Shown here: one piece after another, positions 41,669 to 52,620 of the stretch
Layout of the letters: every line of letters begins with the position of its first letter
Numbering within the stretch: position 1 is the first letter of the stretch
DNA from: Streptomyces aureoverticillatus
Lineage (GTDB): Bacteria > Actinomycetota > Actinomycetes > Streptomycetales > Streptomycetaceae
Length of the DNA: 64,000 nt
Direction of reading: 5' to 3'
Assembly (NCBI RefSeq): GCF_014649395.1
Contig: NZ_BMSY01000003.1
Span: 186,001-250,000 of the forward strand
Made by a program: the position numbers and the translations under genes
The notes under the pieces: generated by a model
Told to the model about the DNA's origin: nothing
Seen by the model: the letters and a program-made list of their open reading frames with translations, nothing else
Database searches by the model: none

Positions 41669-42757
41669 CTAGAGCTCCTTGCGGAAGCCCTCGGCCGTCT
41701 TCAGGAAGATGTCGTTGGCCTCGGTCTCGCCGATGGTGACGCGCACACCCTCACCGGGGTACGGCCGCACGATCACGCCGGCCTGCTCGCAGAGGGCGGC
41801 GAAGTCGGCCGTCCGGTCACCGAGACGCAGCCACACGAAGTTCGCCTGCGTCTCGGGCACCGTCCAGCCCTGCGCCCGCAGCGCGTCCCGCACCCGGGTG
41901 CGCTCGCCGAGCAACGCGCCGACCCGGCCGAGCAGTTCGTCCTCCGACCGCAGCGACTCCACCGCGGCGTCCTGCGCGAGCTGGTTCACGCCGAAGGGCA
42001 CCACCGTCTTGCGCAGCGCCGCGGCCACCGGCTCGTGGGCGATGGCGAAGCCGACGCGCAGACCGGCGAGGCCGTACGCCTTGGAGAAGGTGCGCAGGAC
42101 GCAGACGTTCGGCCGGTCCCGGTACAGGTCGAGGCCGTTCGGCGTCTCGGGGTCGCGGACGAACTCCACGTACGCCTCGTCGATCACGACCAGGATGTCC
42201 TTCGGCACCCGGTCCAGGAACCGCACCAGGTCGGCCTCCTTGACCACGGTGCCGGTCGGGTTGTTCGGGTTGCAGACGAAGATCAGGCGGGTGCGGTCGG
42301 TGATCGCGTCGGCCATCGCGTCGAGGTCGTGCACCTCCCCCGGCGTCAGCGGCACCATCACGGACTTTCCGCCGCCGACCGTGGTGACCACCGGGTATCC
42401 CTCGAAGGACCGCCAGGCGTAGAGCACTTCGTCGCCCGGCGTCACCGTCGCCATGACCAGCTGCTGCGAGAGGCCGACCGAGCCGACGCCGACGGCGACG
42501 TGCGAGACGGGCACCCCGAAGCGGTCCGCGATCTCGTTCAGGAGGCGGTCGCAGCCGTAGTCCGGGTAGCGGTTGAAGGACCCGGCCGCCGCGACCGCGC
42601 GCTCCATCACGCCCGGGAGCGGCGGGTAGGGGTTCTCGTTGGAGGACAGCTTGTACACGACGGGGCCGCCGCCCTCGCCGCTCTCGGCGTTCCTGCCCGG
42701 CTTGTAGGCGGGGATACCCTCCAGCTCGGCGCGCAGCCTCGGGCTCGTCTCGCTCAC
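41669..42757 (-). CDS. hisC: Histidinol-phosphate aminotransferase / aromatic aminotransferase
   Basis: The 362-residue class-II aminotransferase shows [11 protein letters not shown] at the N-terminus, the Asn of [10 protein letters not shown], Asp-Tyr in VIDEAYVEF, and the PLP lysine in [16 protein letters not shown]. It makes L-histidinol phosphate or, in related proteins, aromatic amino acids from the keto acids. No other his genes are nearby, so it may be a second copy with aromatic aminotransferase activity, which would fit the presence of pheA about 27 kb away. GTG follows AGGAGGACC. Confidence 0.88.
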   Translation of the reverse strand: MSETSPRLRAELEGIPAYKPGRNAESGEGGGPVVYKLSSNENPYPPLPGVMERAVAAAGSFNRYPDYGCDRLLNEIADRFGVPVSHVAVGVGSVGLSQQLVMATVTPGDEVLYAWRSFEGYPVVTTVGGGKSVMVPLTPGEVHDLDAMADAITDRTRLIFVCNPNNPTGTVVKEADLVRFLDRVPKDILVVIDEAYVEFVRDPETPNGLDLYRDRPNVCVLRTFSKAYGLAGLRVGFAIAHEPVAAALRKTVVPFGVNQLAQDAAVESLRSEDELLGRVGALLGERTRVRDALRAQGWTVPETQANFVWLRLGDRTADFAALCEQAGVIVRPYPGEGVRVTIGETEANDIFLKTAEGFRKEL

Positions 42758-42941
42758 CGCGGTCCTCCTAGTGATCTTCGTAAATCCCAGTGATCATCCG
42801 GACTTCAATGATTCTCACCTTATGAGGATTCGGCGCCGCTGCGAATGGGGCGGCGGTCTCGGTCCGGACGAACGGCGGCGCGGGACGAACGGCGGCCGTG
42901 GACCGCGGCCACCCGCGACCCCCTGCCACCGTACGCACGGC

Positions 42942-43080
42942 CGCCCGAGGACGTACCCGGAAGCCGTCGCCCGAGGACGTACCCGGCAGCCGTCGCCCGA
43001 TGACGTACCCGGAAGCCGTCGCTCTATGACCTACCCGGCACCGTTCCCCGAGGGCGTACCCGGGCAGCCGTCACCCGGGG
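42942..43080. repeat. 26-bp tandem repeat array in the hisC-lacI gap
   Basis: Just over five copies of CGCCCGAGGACGTACCCGG plus (A/C)AGCCGT follow one another at 42942, 42968, 42994, 43020 and 43045. The first three copies are nearly identical and later copies diverge. The remaining parts of the 605-base gap (42758-43362) show no gene. The hisC promoter must lie near 42775-42840, which is locally AT-rich. Confidence 0.85.
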
Positions 43081-43347
43081 GGCGGTAGCGCCCGAAACAG
43101 GGGGGAGCGCTCCCCGCTCCGGCACGCGCCGGTGGCTCGCTCCGTGGCGCGCATCCCCCGTAGAGGTGAGTTGAGACCTCTTCGAGACCTCGGTCAATTG
43201 GCAGGCCCTCGCGCAAGGACAAGGGAGCGATGCCTTACTGGACGCCCAACTCCCTGTGTTTCCAAGGTCATTGACGGTTTTCCACCATGCAGAAACGTGC
43301 CTGTCAACGGGTGCATATGCGTCCGCACTACCCACCCTCATGAGCCC

Positions 43348-43353
43348 TACTAT
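43348..43353 (+). promoter_or_regulatory. Putative -10 box of the LacI-family gene
   Basis: TACTAT lies nine bases before the ATG at 43363, consistent with a leaderless transcript. The -35 region is not convincing. Confidence 0.35.
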
Positions 43354-43362
43354 CGGCTCGCC

Positions 43363-44484
43363 ATGACAGCAGCAGGGAAGCACCAGGTGAGCCGAGCGGA
43401 GACCCACCGCCGGGGCAACCGGCAGAGCCGAGCAGGCATCAGAGACGTCGCCGCCGCAGCCGGTGTCTCCATCACGACTGTCTCCGACGCGCTCAACGGC
43501 AAGGGCAGGCTGCCCGACGCCACGCGACGCCATGTCCGCGAGGTCGCCGACCGCCTGGGCTATCGCCCGTCGGCCGCGGCCCGAACCCTCCGTACCGGCA
43601 AGTCGGGCCTCATCGGCCTCACCGTGACGACGTACGGGGATGAACCTTTCACCTTCACGGAATTCGCGTACTTCGCGGAGATGGCGAGAGCCGCGACCTC
43701 GGCCGCCCTCGCCCGGGGCTACGCCCTGGTCATCCTCCCCGCGACCTCGCGCCGCAGCCCGGTCGACGTGTGGTCGAACGTGGCCCTCGACGGCACGGTC
43801 GTCGTCGACCCGTCCGACCACGACCCGGTGGTCAGCGAGCTGGTGCGGCAAGGTCTCCCGGTCGTCTCCGACGGGCGGCCCGCCGGGTCGCTGCCGGTCA
43901 CGGCCTGGGTGGACAACGACCACGAGGCCGCGGTCCTGGAGATCCTGGAGCATCTGGCGGCGGCCGGAGCCCGCCGCATCGGCCTGCTCACGGGCACCAC
44001 CACGGACACGTACACCCACCTCTCCACGACCGCCTATCTGCGCTGGTGCGAGCGCGTGGGACAGGATCCGGTGTACGAGTCCTACCCCGCGCACGACCCG
44101 TGCGCGGGCGCCGTCGCCGCCGACCGGCTGCTCGCCAGGCCCGACCGGCCGGACGCCGTCTACGGCCTGTTCGACCCGAACGGCACCGACCTGCTCGCCG
44201 CGGCCCGCCGCTACGGCCTGCGCGTACCGGACGATCTGCTCCTGGTGTGCTGCAGCGAGTCCACCGTGTACGCCACCACCGAACCCCCGATCACCACGCT
44301 CTCGCTGAAGCCCCGGCGCATCGGCACCGCCGTCGTCCAGCTCCTCATCGACGCCATCGAGGGCCTCGACGCGGGCCGGCCCATCGAGCAGGTGATACCG
44401 ACCGAACTGATCGTGCGCACCTCGTCCGAGCGACGTCCGCCACGTACGACGGTCAGCCCGCCCCGGTCGCCGGGCCACGGCTGA
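43363..44484 (+). CDS. LacI-family transcriptional regulator
   Basis: The 373-residue protein has a LacI helix-turn-helix at about residues 25-75 (IRDVAAAAGVSITTVSDALNG...RLGYRPSAAARTLRTGKSG) preceded by a basic arm, and a periplasmic-binding-protein-like effector domain. The hinge region has the usual AARTLRT sequence. The effector is unknown. No sugar transporter or glycosidase genes are adjacent, so it may act at a distance or control the downstream metallophosphoesterase. The ATG at 43363 is chosen over an upstream GTG because a TACTAT -10 box directly precedes it. Confidence 0.88.
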   Translation: MTAAGKHQVSRAETHRRGNRQSRAGIRDVAAAAGVSITTVSDALNGKGRLPDATRRHVREVADRLGYRPSAAARTLRTGKSGLIGLTVTTYGDEPFTFTEFAYFAEMARAATSAALARGYALVILPATSRRSPVDVWSNVALDGTVVVDPSDHDPVVSELVRQGLPVVSDGRPAGSLPVTAWVDNDHEAAVLEILEHLAAAGARRIGLLTGTTTDTYTHLSTTAYLRWCERVGQDPVYESYPAHDPCAGAVAADRLLARPDRPDAVYGLFDPNGTDLLAAARRYGLRVPDDLLLVCCSESTVYATTEPPITTLSLKPRRIGTAVVQLLIDAIEGLDAGRPIEQVIPTELIVRTSSERRPPRTTVSPPRSPGHG

Positions 44485-44628
44485 ACTTCCCACCGATCGG
44501 CCCGATCCCCTCCGACCTGCGGATAAACAGGGGGAAACCTCGGGCCAATTCGGGAGAAAACCGCGGTGAACTGGGGCTCCGCACCGATTCACCACCCCTG
44601 GTGCACCACACAGCGACAGCCGCATTCC

Positions 44629-44634
44629 TATGAT
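44629..44634 (+). promoter_or_regulatory. Putative -10 box for the metallophosphoesterase gene
   Basis: TATGAT stands out in GC-rich DNA about 80 bases upstream of the start codon. The matching -35 element is weak. Confidence 0.3.
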
Positions 44635-44714
44635 GGGCGGACGACACCGCGGGCCGCTGCGACCAGGCAGTCCGATCCCGGTGCAGATGCGGCGCAATGG
44701 TGGTGGAGGGGTCG

Positions 44715-46271
44715 ATGACTCAGGGGGCCGGTCAGGGACCCGAGGTGCGGACGGCGACGCTGCGCGACTTCCGCGTGCCCGCGTACGTCTATGAAGGCGT
44801 CCGTGAGACCGGCCGGGCCGCCGCGCAGGAGCAGGATGCTGCGGAGGCGCAGGGCCAGGAGCAGAGTGCTGCGCGGGCTCAGGAGCAGGGTGCCCCGGTG
44901 GACCGGGGGCAGGGTGCCTCGGTGAGCCCGGAGCAGCGTGCCCCGTTGAGCCCGGAGCCGGGTGCCTCGGTGAGCCGCGAGCAGCGTGCCGCTTTCGGCC
45001 AGGGGGCCGGGCTCGCCGCCCAGGTTCCCGCGCAGGGCGGCCCGGTGGAGGGTGCGGCTCGGCCCGAGCAGTCCCACGCCGCCGCGTCCGTGCGGCCGCT
45101 GCAGGCTTCCGTACAGCAGCCGCTGGAGCCGCAGGCTCCCGTACAGCCGCAGCAGTCCCTGGAGCAGCAGCCGCTCGTACAGGCACAGCCGCCCCTGGAC
45201 CCGCAGGCTGCTCCCGTACAGCCGCAGCCCCCCGTGCGACCGCAGGTCCTCACCCAGTCGCAGCAGCCCCCCGCCCCGGCCCTCACCCACCCCGCCGTGG
45301 CCGCGGCCCCCCACCCCGGGTCCGCCGGTGAGACCCCGGAGGGATACACGCCCACCGAGCGGGACCTGCCGGTCATCAACCGCGGCGACACCGTGCAGGT
45401 CGAGGTGCGCGAGATGCCCGAGCCGCCGCCCGCCCCGGACCCCGGCGGCATGGGCCCGCTGTACGTCGTCGGCGACGTGCACGGCTACCTGGACGAACTC
45501 GTCGCCGCCCTCGCCGCCGAGGGCCTCATCGACGCGGACGGGAGCTGGGCCGCGGGCAACACGCGGCTGTGGTTCCTCGGCGACTTCACCGACCGCGGAC
45601 CCGACGGCATCGGCGTCATCGACCTGGTGATGCGCCTGTCCGCCGAGGCCGCGGCCGCCGGCGGCTACTGCAAGGCCCTCATGGGCAACCACGAGCTGCT
45701 GCTCATCGGCGCCAAGAAGTTCGGCGACACCCCGGTCAACTCCGGCGCGGGCACCGCCACGTTCCAGGCGGCCTGGCTGCTCAACGGCGGTCAGAAGACC
45801 GACATGGAGCGCCTGGAGGACCACCACCTGCAGTGGATGGCCCGCCTCGACGCCATCGAGGAGGAGGACGGGCACCTGCTCGTGCACTCCGACACCACCG
45901 CCTACCTCGACTACGGCGACTCGATCGAAGAGGTCAACGACACCATCCGCGAGGCGCTCACGCGCAACGACGCCGACGAGTACTGGGACCTGTTCCGCAA
46001 GTTCACCAAGCGCTTCGCCTTCCGCGACGACTCCGGCCCCGCCGCCGTACGCGAACTCCTCGACGTCTACGGCGGCAGCCGCATCGTCCACGGCCACAGC
46101 CCCATCCCGTACCTCCTCGGCGAAGTCGGCTCCGAGTACGACGGCGACGAGGACGGCCGCCCGGTCATCGAGGGTCCGCACATCTACGCCGACGGCCTCG
46201 CCATCGCCATGGACGGCGGCGTGACCATGGCCGGAAAGCTGCTGGTCTGCCAACTTCCGCTGGACGGCTGA
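44715..46271 (+). CDS. Metallophosphoesterase with a long Gln/Pro-rich N-terminal arm
   Basis: The 518-residue protein has two parts. Residues 30-230 are low complexity, first rich in Gln/Glu/Ala and then in Gln/Pro repeats of the PLQxxVQQPLEPQ kind, surely disordered. The C-terminal half is a calcineurin-like phosphoesterase with VVGDVHGYLDE, GDFTDRGPDG, GNHELLL, a His in LLVHSDTTA and HGHSPI. These are all five metal-binding blocks, so it should be active on phosphoproteins or nucleotides. There is no signal peptide. The ATG at 44715 follows GGAGGGG. The arm may localise the enzyme or bind a partner. Confidence 0.88.
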   Translation: MTQGAGQGPEVRTATLRDFRVPAYVYEGVRETGRAAAQEQDAAEAQGQEQSAARAQEQGAPVDRGQGASVSPEQRAPLSPEPGASVSREQRAAFGQGAGLAAQVPAQGGPVEGAARPEQSHAAASVRPLQASVQQPLEPQAPVQPQQSLEQQPLVQAQPPLDPQAAPVQPQPPVRPQVLTQSQQPPAPALTHPAVAAAPHPGSAGETPEGYTPTERDLPVINRGDTVQVEVREMPEPPPAPDPGGMGPLYVVGDVHGYLDELVAALAAEGLIDADGSWAAGNTRLWFLGDFTDRGPDGIGVIDLVMRLSAEAAAAGGYCKALMGNHELLLIGAKKFGDTPVNSGAGTATFQAAWLLNGGQKTDMERLEDHHLQWMARLDAIEEEDGHLLVHSDTTAYLDYGDSIEEVNDTIREALTRNDADEYWDLFRKFTKRFAFRDDSGPAAVRELLDVYGGSRIVHGHSPIPYLLGEVGSEYDGDEDGRPVIEGPHIYADGLAIAMDGGVTMAGKLLVCQLPLDG

Positions 46272-46287
46272 ACATTCGGGACCTTCG

Positions 46288-46324
46288 GAACGTTCGGAGC
46301 GAACGTTCACGGGGCACGTGCCCC
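46288..46324. promoter_or_regulatory. Palindrome cluster downstream of the metallophosphoesterase gene
   Basis: GAACGTTC occurs twice, at 46288-46295 and 46301-46308, followed by the perfect 14-bp palindrome GGGGCACGTGCCCC at 46311-46324. The latter may be the transcription terminator. The doublet could be an operator for the next gene. Confidence 0.4.
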
Positions 46325-46482
46325 CATACAGGATCTCGCTGGCCAGGGGGCCAATTCTGGTTAACCCCTGTCACCGCGTGCCGTCACCGCTCTACCATCG
46401 GCTTATCCGTAGCAGGCTCCCCTCCGTTTCTGCCCGACGGCTCGTAGCCATGCGAGCCCCAAGCCCTACGGAGCATCGGGGG

Positions 46483-47373
46483 ATGCACATGAACAGCGCT
46501 CCACATCTGCTCAATGAGGACCGCCCCGAATACGAGCGGGTCCTCGATGAGGCGCTGCGCACCGCACCGAACCACCCGGAGCTGGCCGCGGTGGGCCAGC
46601 GACTCAACCCCGAGCAGCTGCGCACGATGGCTCTCAACGCCACCGCACTGATCACGGCCGCCGCCGCGGCCGAGTATCACCACTATGTGAAGGTCCGCGA
46701 GGAACTGCGCGACCCCGGGCCCTCATCGACGTCCTCATCGATCCGTGAAGGGAGCGGATCAAGTTCCAGCTCGACCGAATCCGGAACCGGCGGCATCAGC
46801 CTCGCCACCACCATGGGCGAGGTCACCGAGACCGCGGGTGCCGGACTGGTCGCCGTGATCGCGGTGCTCGCGCCCGTCCTCGCCGGGGCGGCCGCCGCGA
46901 TCTTCCTGCTCGTCGGCTACATCCTGAAGATGCTCGACCCCGAGCCCGCCTTCGCGGACACCCTGCTCACCGCCGGGTGGCTGTTCGGCGCGCTCACCGC
47001 GGGCGCCATCCTGGTCGCCGCGGTCGGCCTGCTCCTGACCGCCCTGCGCAACGGCTCCACCTCCCTCCAGGCAGGCTCGCACCATGAGCGGAACGAAGAG
47101 GTGGACCGGGCCAGGGAAGCCTGGTGCCAGGCACTCCTGGAGCGTGGCGTGCTGCCGTTCCTGCGCGAGGCACTCGCGGATCCGGACGCCACGGCGGCGT
47201 CCGCGCCCCGCGCGTCGTCGCCCGGTCCGGCCGGACGCATGCCCCAACTCGGCTATCACAGGCCGGGGTTCAGCAGCCCGGACGGCGGCTCGACCACGGG
47301 TACGCGCCCGAGCTACAGCAGCCCGGACTTCTCCAGTCCGGACTACGGAGGGCCCGAGCACCCGCCGGAGTAG
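46483..47373 (+). CDS. Two-helix membrane protein with SSPDxG tail repeats, unknown function
   Basis: I do not recognise this 296-residue protein. Residues 1-70 look helical and soluble (EYERVLDEALRTAPNHPELA...). A Ser-rich linker follows, then two strong membrane helices (about 115-185: VAVIAVLAPVLAGAAAAIFL and WLFGALTAGAILVAAVGLLL). A soluble helical segment and a disordered C-terminus with repeats FSSPDGG, YSSPDFSSPDYGG complete it. The ATG follows CGGGGG, a weak ribosome binding site. It lies between the metallophosphoesterase and the convergent TerD-VWA gene. Confidence 0.7.
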   Translation: MHMNSAPHLLNEDRPEYERVLDEALRTAPNHPELAAVGQRLNPEQLRTMALNATALITAAAAAEYHHYVKVREELRDPGPSSTSSSIREGSGSSSSSTESGTGGISLATTMGEVTETAGAGLVAVIAVLAPVLAGAAAAIFLLVGYILKMLDPEPAFADTLLTAGWLFGALTAGAILVAAVGLLLTALRNGSTSLQAGSHHERNEEVDRAREAWCQALLERGVLPFLREALADPDATAASAPRASSPGPAGRMPQLGYHRPGFSSPDGGSTTGTRPSYSSPDFSSPDYGGPEHPPE

Positions 47374-47390
47374 TCCCCAGGGGGCTTCGG

Positions 47391-47418
47391 CGCGCCGCCG
47401 TCGGCGGATGGCGGCGCG
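47391..47418. terminator. Hairpin between convergent genes
   Basis: CGCGCCGCC and GGCGGCGCG form a perfect 9-bp stem with a 10-base loop, between the stops at 47373 and 47477. Confidence 0.6.
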
Positions 47419-47476
47419 GAGGCCCGGCCCCGACACTGCTCTTGGTCCCGCCTGACCGCTCTGGTGCCCGCCCGGG

Positions 47477-48907
47477 TCAGAGAATTCCGGCCTGGCGTGC
47501 GGCGGCCATCCAGTCCGGGAACTCGGAAAGGAGTCGGTCGTACAACTCCGGGTCCGGAACCGTACTGATGTCGTCCACCGCGAAGAACCCGACATTGTCG
47601 ACGCGGCGGCCCGGCAGTGTGTCGAACCGTTCCAGGACTCCGTAGTTGGACTTCCCCAGGCCCACGAACTGCCAGAAGATCGGCTCCTCCACCGCGTCCC
47701 TGAGCTCCCGCTCGATCTCGTCGTTGCGGTAGACACCGCCGTCCGAGAAGAAGAGCACCAGCGTGGGGGCCGCGGTCGGGTTCTCTCGTACGTACGCCCG
47801 GACTTGGCCGATCACCTTCTGTTCCTCGTTCTGGATGCCCACCGACCGCATGTCGATCTGCTCGTCCCGCAGGCCCTTCTTCCGCTTGCCGGGCCGGTAG
47901 AAGACACCCACCTCGCCGACCCGCACGTGCAGCCGCAGCCAGTCGGGGAGTTCGCCGATGGTCAGGTCGGGCAGCCGGGCCGGGTGCGAGGCGAAGGTCC
48001 ACGCCTGCATCTCGCCGTCGTCGTCCAACTGCGCGGCGACGGCCGCCATGCGCTCCACGACATCGGCCACGATGCCCTTCGAGTACAGGAACGACATCGA
48101 CCCGGAGGCGTCGAGTACGAGGATGACGCGCGCCGTCACCCCCTCCGCGCCATGCTTGCGCAGGCTGACCGCCACCTGCTCCTTGCGCAGCGACAGCCGC
48201 TTGCGCATGTCCACGGGGAGCTGCTCCTCGCCCTTGATCAGGCGGGGGGCGGGGGTTGGGGTGGCGGCCGGGGCGACGGGAGCGGCCGGTCCCGCAGGAA
48301 CCACGGGAACGGCCGGAGCCACCGGAGCTGCCGGAGCCGCAGGAGCCACCGGCGCCGTCGGCGCCGACGGCGCGTCGTCCACCGTGATCCCGAAGTCCGT
48401 GGCAAGCCCGGCGAGCCCGGATGCGTACCCCTGCCCCACCGCGCGGAACTTCCACTGCCCGCCGCGCAGATACAACTCGCCGCCTATGAACGCCGTCTCC
48501 GTCGACGCCGTCATGTCGAAGCGCGCGAGCTCGGCCTGTGTCCCCGCGTCCAGCAGCCGCAACGTGAGCCCGGACATCTGCCCGAACGTGCCGCCGTCGG
48601 CCGAGGCGCACAGCAACACCCGCTCGACCGCCGGCTCCAGCGCGTGCAGGTCCACCTCGACCGTGTCCGTCGTGACCCCGGCGGCACTCTGTTTGCCCAG
48701 GTGCCGCACGGTGTCGGAGGCGTGTCGCGGCTGGTTGTAGAAGACGAAGTCACCGTCGTCACGCACACGCCCGGCCGCGGTGAGCAGCAGCGCCGAGGCA
48801 TCGGCGGCGGGCACGCCCGGCCCCTCGGACCAGGCGAGCTCGGCGCGTACCGCAGAAGAGCCGACGGGAAGGTTGGCACCCTTGCTCAGGGAACTACTGG
48901 CTGTCAT
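47477..48907 (-). CDS. TerD-VWA fusion protein
   Basis: The 476-residue protein has an N-terminal TerD-type calcium-binding domain (about 1-180, with [20 protein letters not shown] and [30 protein letters not shown]). A 45-residue Pro/Ala/Val linker follows, then a VWA domain with an intact MIDAS start ([11 protein letters not shown]). The pattern is that of stress-response proteins in tellurite-resistance-type operons, thought to build calcium-dependent complexes near the membrane. No other ter genes are in the window. The ATG at 48907 starts the TerD domain; an upstream in-frame codon would add 16 Arg/Gly-rich residues. Confidence 0.87.
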   Translation of the reverse strand: MTASSSLSKGANLPVGSSAVRAELAWSEGPGVPAADASALLLTAAGRVRDDGDFVFYNQPRHASDTVRHLGKQSAAGVTTDTVEVDLHALEPAVERVLLCASADGGTFGQMSGLTLRLLDAGTQAELARFDMTASTETAFIGGELYLRGGQWKFRAVGQGYASGLAGLATDFGITVDDAPSAPTAPVAPAAPAAPVAPAVPVVPAGPAAPVAPAATPTPAPRLIKGEEQLPVDMRKRLSLRKEQVAVSLRKHGAEGVTARVILVLDASGSMSFLYSKGIVADVVERMAAVAAQLDDDGEMQAWTFASHPARLPDLTIGELPDWLRLHVRVGEVGVFYRPGKRKKGLRDEQIDMRSVGIQNEEQKVIGQVRAYVRENPTAAPTLVLFFSDGGVYRNDEIERELRDAVEEPIFWQFVGLGKSNYGVLERFDTLPGRRVDNVGFFAVDDISTVPDPELYDRLLSEFPDWMAAARQAGIL

Positions 48908-49018
48908 GAGGCCAGTCTGCCGACCTCGGCCGCGCGGGGGTACCGCCCCAGCCAATCTCTGACGGACGGCGGCTGCGATGCCCCGGCCCCACGGGACACC
49001 GCCTCCGCACCGCCTGTC

Positions 49019-50818
<1,800 letters not shown>

Positions 50819-50942
50819 CTACGCCGGCATTACCCGGTAACAGGTTCGGCGGTCGACGCAGCGGTTTCCGTACGGTCCGAACCGGTTCCTGCCCGTTCGT
50901 ACGGAGGTCAGCGCCCTCTCAGCCCGGTGCTCCGAGCTCCCG
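50819..50942 (-). promoter_or_regulatory. TPP riboswitch (thi box) in the thiC leader
   Basis: On the minus strand the leader contains GGGAGCTCGGAGC, CTGAGAGGGC (tctcag at 50917-50922) and, about 65 bases on, CCGAACCTGTTACCGGGTAA followed by TGCCGGCG (50822-50849). These are the conserved helices and CUGAGA/ACCUG cores of the thiamine riboswitch. The Shine-Dalgarno AGGGAG follows immediately, suggesting translational control. Confidence 0.95.
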
Positions 50943-51024
50943 CGATTGCAAAGGTGCCTCCACGCTAGCGTCATATCGGGCGCGGTGAACAGAGGGCCCC
51001 CGCCGTTCTTGCGATGATCGGGCC

Positions 51025-52416
51025 GTGACCACACCACCGCCGCCCACCGGGCCCCCCACCCCGGAGCCGCACGGCCATACGCACAGCCACGGCCCTGCCG
51101 CCCCCGTGTCCCAGCACCTGCGCAAGGTCATCGCCGCCGTCCTGATCCCCTTCGCCACCGCCGTCCTCGTCGGCCTCGTGGTGCTGTGGCCCGGCGGCGC
51201 CCCGGACCACGAGCGCACCGGAGTCGGCTTCGACCGGCAGACCCAGTCGGCCACGGTGGCGAAGCTGGAGAAGCTCCCCTGCAAGGACCTGAACGCCTCG
51301 CAGACCCCGCCGAACGGCGACACCTCCACCCCCGAGGGCCAGTCCGCGCAGTCCCGCGCGGAGGGCACCTGCGGGAAGGCCACGATCAAGGTCACCAGCG
51401 GCCCGGACAAGGGCCGCACCTTCACCGAGGTCATCCAGCCGGACTCGCCCCGGCAACTGCACAAGGGCCAGGGCGTGGTGGTCGCCTATGAGCCCAAGGC
51501 CCCCGAGGGCCTGCAGTACTCGGTCACCGACGTGAACCGCAAGTTCCCCATGGCCCTGCTCGCCGGCATCTTCGCCCTCGCGGTCGTCGTGGTGGGCCGG
51601 CTGCGCGGTGTCATGGCCCTGGTCGCCCTCGCCGTGAGCTTCCTGGTCCTGACCTTCTTCATCCTCCCCGCGATCCTCCAGGGCTCGAACCCCCTGGTCG
51701 TCGCCGTGATCGGCGCGAGCGCCATCATGCTGTGCGCGCTCTATATGTGCCACGGCCTGACCGCGCGCACCTCCGTCGCGGTGCTCGGCACCCTGATCTC
51801 CCTCCTGCTCATCGGCCTGCTCGGCTCCCTGTTCATCGGCTGGGCCTCCCTGACCGGCAACACGGACGACAACACCGGCCTGATCCACGGCCTTTATCCC
51901 GACATCGACATGAGCGGCCTGCTGCTCGCCGGCGTCATCATCGGCTCCCTCGGCGTCCTCGACGACGTCACCGTCACCCAGACCTCCGCCGTCTGGGAAC
52001 TCCACCAGGCCAACCCGACGATGGGCTGGCGCGGCCTGTACCGCGCGGGCATCCGCATCGGCCGCGACCACATCGCGTCGGTCGTGAACACCCTCGTCCT
52101 CGCCTACGCGGGCGCCGCCCTGCCCCTCCTGTTGCTCTTCTCCATCGCCCAGAGCAGCGTCGGCACCGTCGCCAACAGCGAGCTCGTCGCCGAGGAGATC
52201 GTGCGCACCCTCATCGGCTCCATCGGCCTCGTCGCCTCCGTCCCCGTCACCACCGCGCTCGCGGCCCTGGTCGTCTCCGCCGACCGCTCCGGCCCCGCCA
52301 CCACGCCGGCACCCGCCCCTCTGGCCCCGTCGGGCCCCACACCCCCCGTGCCCTCCGGCCGACCCGCTCCCCGCCGCCCCTCCCTGGGCGGAAAGGGCCG
52401 CCGCCGCAAGCCGTGA
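51025..52416 (+). CDS. YibE/F-like multispan membrane protein
   Basis: The 463-residue protein begins with a cytosolic His/Pro-rich arm (PEPHGHTHSHG) and one membrane helix. An extracytoplasmic domain with two Cys (LPCKDLN, EGTCGKAT) follows, then about seven more helices. Conserved features of YibE/F are seen in LIHGLYPDIDMSGLLLAGVIIGSLGVLDDVTVTQ. The function is unknown; a transport or metal-related role is often assumed. The GTG lies near TTGCGATGATCG with no ribosome binding site, so leaderless translation is possible. The tail is Pro/Arg-rich. Confidence 0.83.
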   Translation: MTTPPPPTGPPTPEPHGHTHSHGPAAPVSQHLRKVIAAVLIPFATAVLVGLVVLWPGGAPDHERTGVGFDRQTQSATVAKLEKLPCKDLNASQTPPNGDTSTPEGQSAQSRAEGTCGKATIKVTSGPDKGRTFTEVIQPDSPRQLHKGQGVVVAYEPKAPEGLQYSVTDVNRKFPMALLAGIFALAVVVVGRLRGVMALVALAVSFLVLTFFILPAILQGSNPLVVAVIGASAIMLCALYMCHGLTARTSVAVLGTLISLLLIGLLGSLFIGWASLTGNTDDNTGLIHGLYPDIDMSGLLLAGVIIGSLGVLDDVTVTQTSAVWELHQANPTMGWRGLYRAGIRIGRDHIASVVNTLVLAYAGAALPLLLLFSIAQSSVGTVANSELVAEEIVRTLIGSIGLVASVPVTTALAALVVSADRSGPATTPAPAPLAPSGPTPPVPSGRPAPRRPSLGGKGRRRKP

Positions 52417-52480
52417 ACCCTCGGCACCGCTAAGCCGATGCCTCACGCACGCCAAGCACGCCAGGCCACGCCACCTACCG

Positions 52481-52560
52481 CACCGCACCGCACCGCACCG
52501 CACCGCACCGCACCGCACCGCACCGCACCGCACCGCACCGCACCGCACCGCACCGCACCG
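52481..52560. repeat. (CACCG)16 pentanucleotide microsatellite
   Basis: Sixteen perfect copies of CACCG follow one degenerate TACCG copy. The array lies in the 204-base gap between the convergent yibE/F-like and ssgA genes. Its length is not a multiple of three, so copy-number changes would shift any reading frame through it, but no credible gene crosses it. Confidence 0.95.
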
Positions 52561-52620
52561 ATGCTATGAAATGCCCTGATCCGCCAACGTCCAGGGCCCG
52601 TCGGACCCGGCCGGGTCGGC

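Noticed and set aside
43230..43274. A 14-codon frame MPYWTPNSLCFQGH upstream of the LacI-type gene
   Set aside because: GGGAG is only two bases from the ATG, no conserved feature or attenuator hairpin is visible, and the local promoter appears to be downstream.
46288..46308. GAACGTTC doublet as a LexA/SOS box
   Set aside because: The Streptomyces LexA site needs about four bases between GAAC and GTTC; here the halves abut, and no DNA-repair gene follows.
50971..52548. Minus-strand open frame reading the microsatellite as RCGAV repeats
   Set aside because: It is antisense to the yibE/F-like gene, has no ribosome binding site, and the repeat translation depends on an unstable microsatellite.
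52481..52560. Repeat arrays as CRISPR
   Set aside because: The (CACCG)n, 9-bp and 26-bp arrays are contiguous tandem repeats with no spacers, and no cas genes are present.
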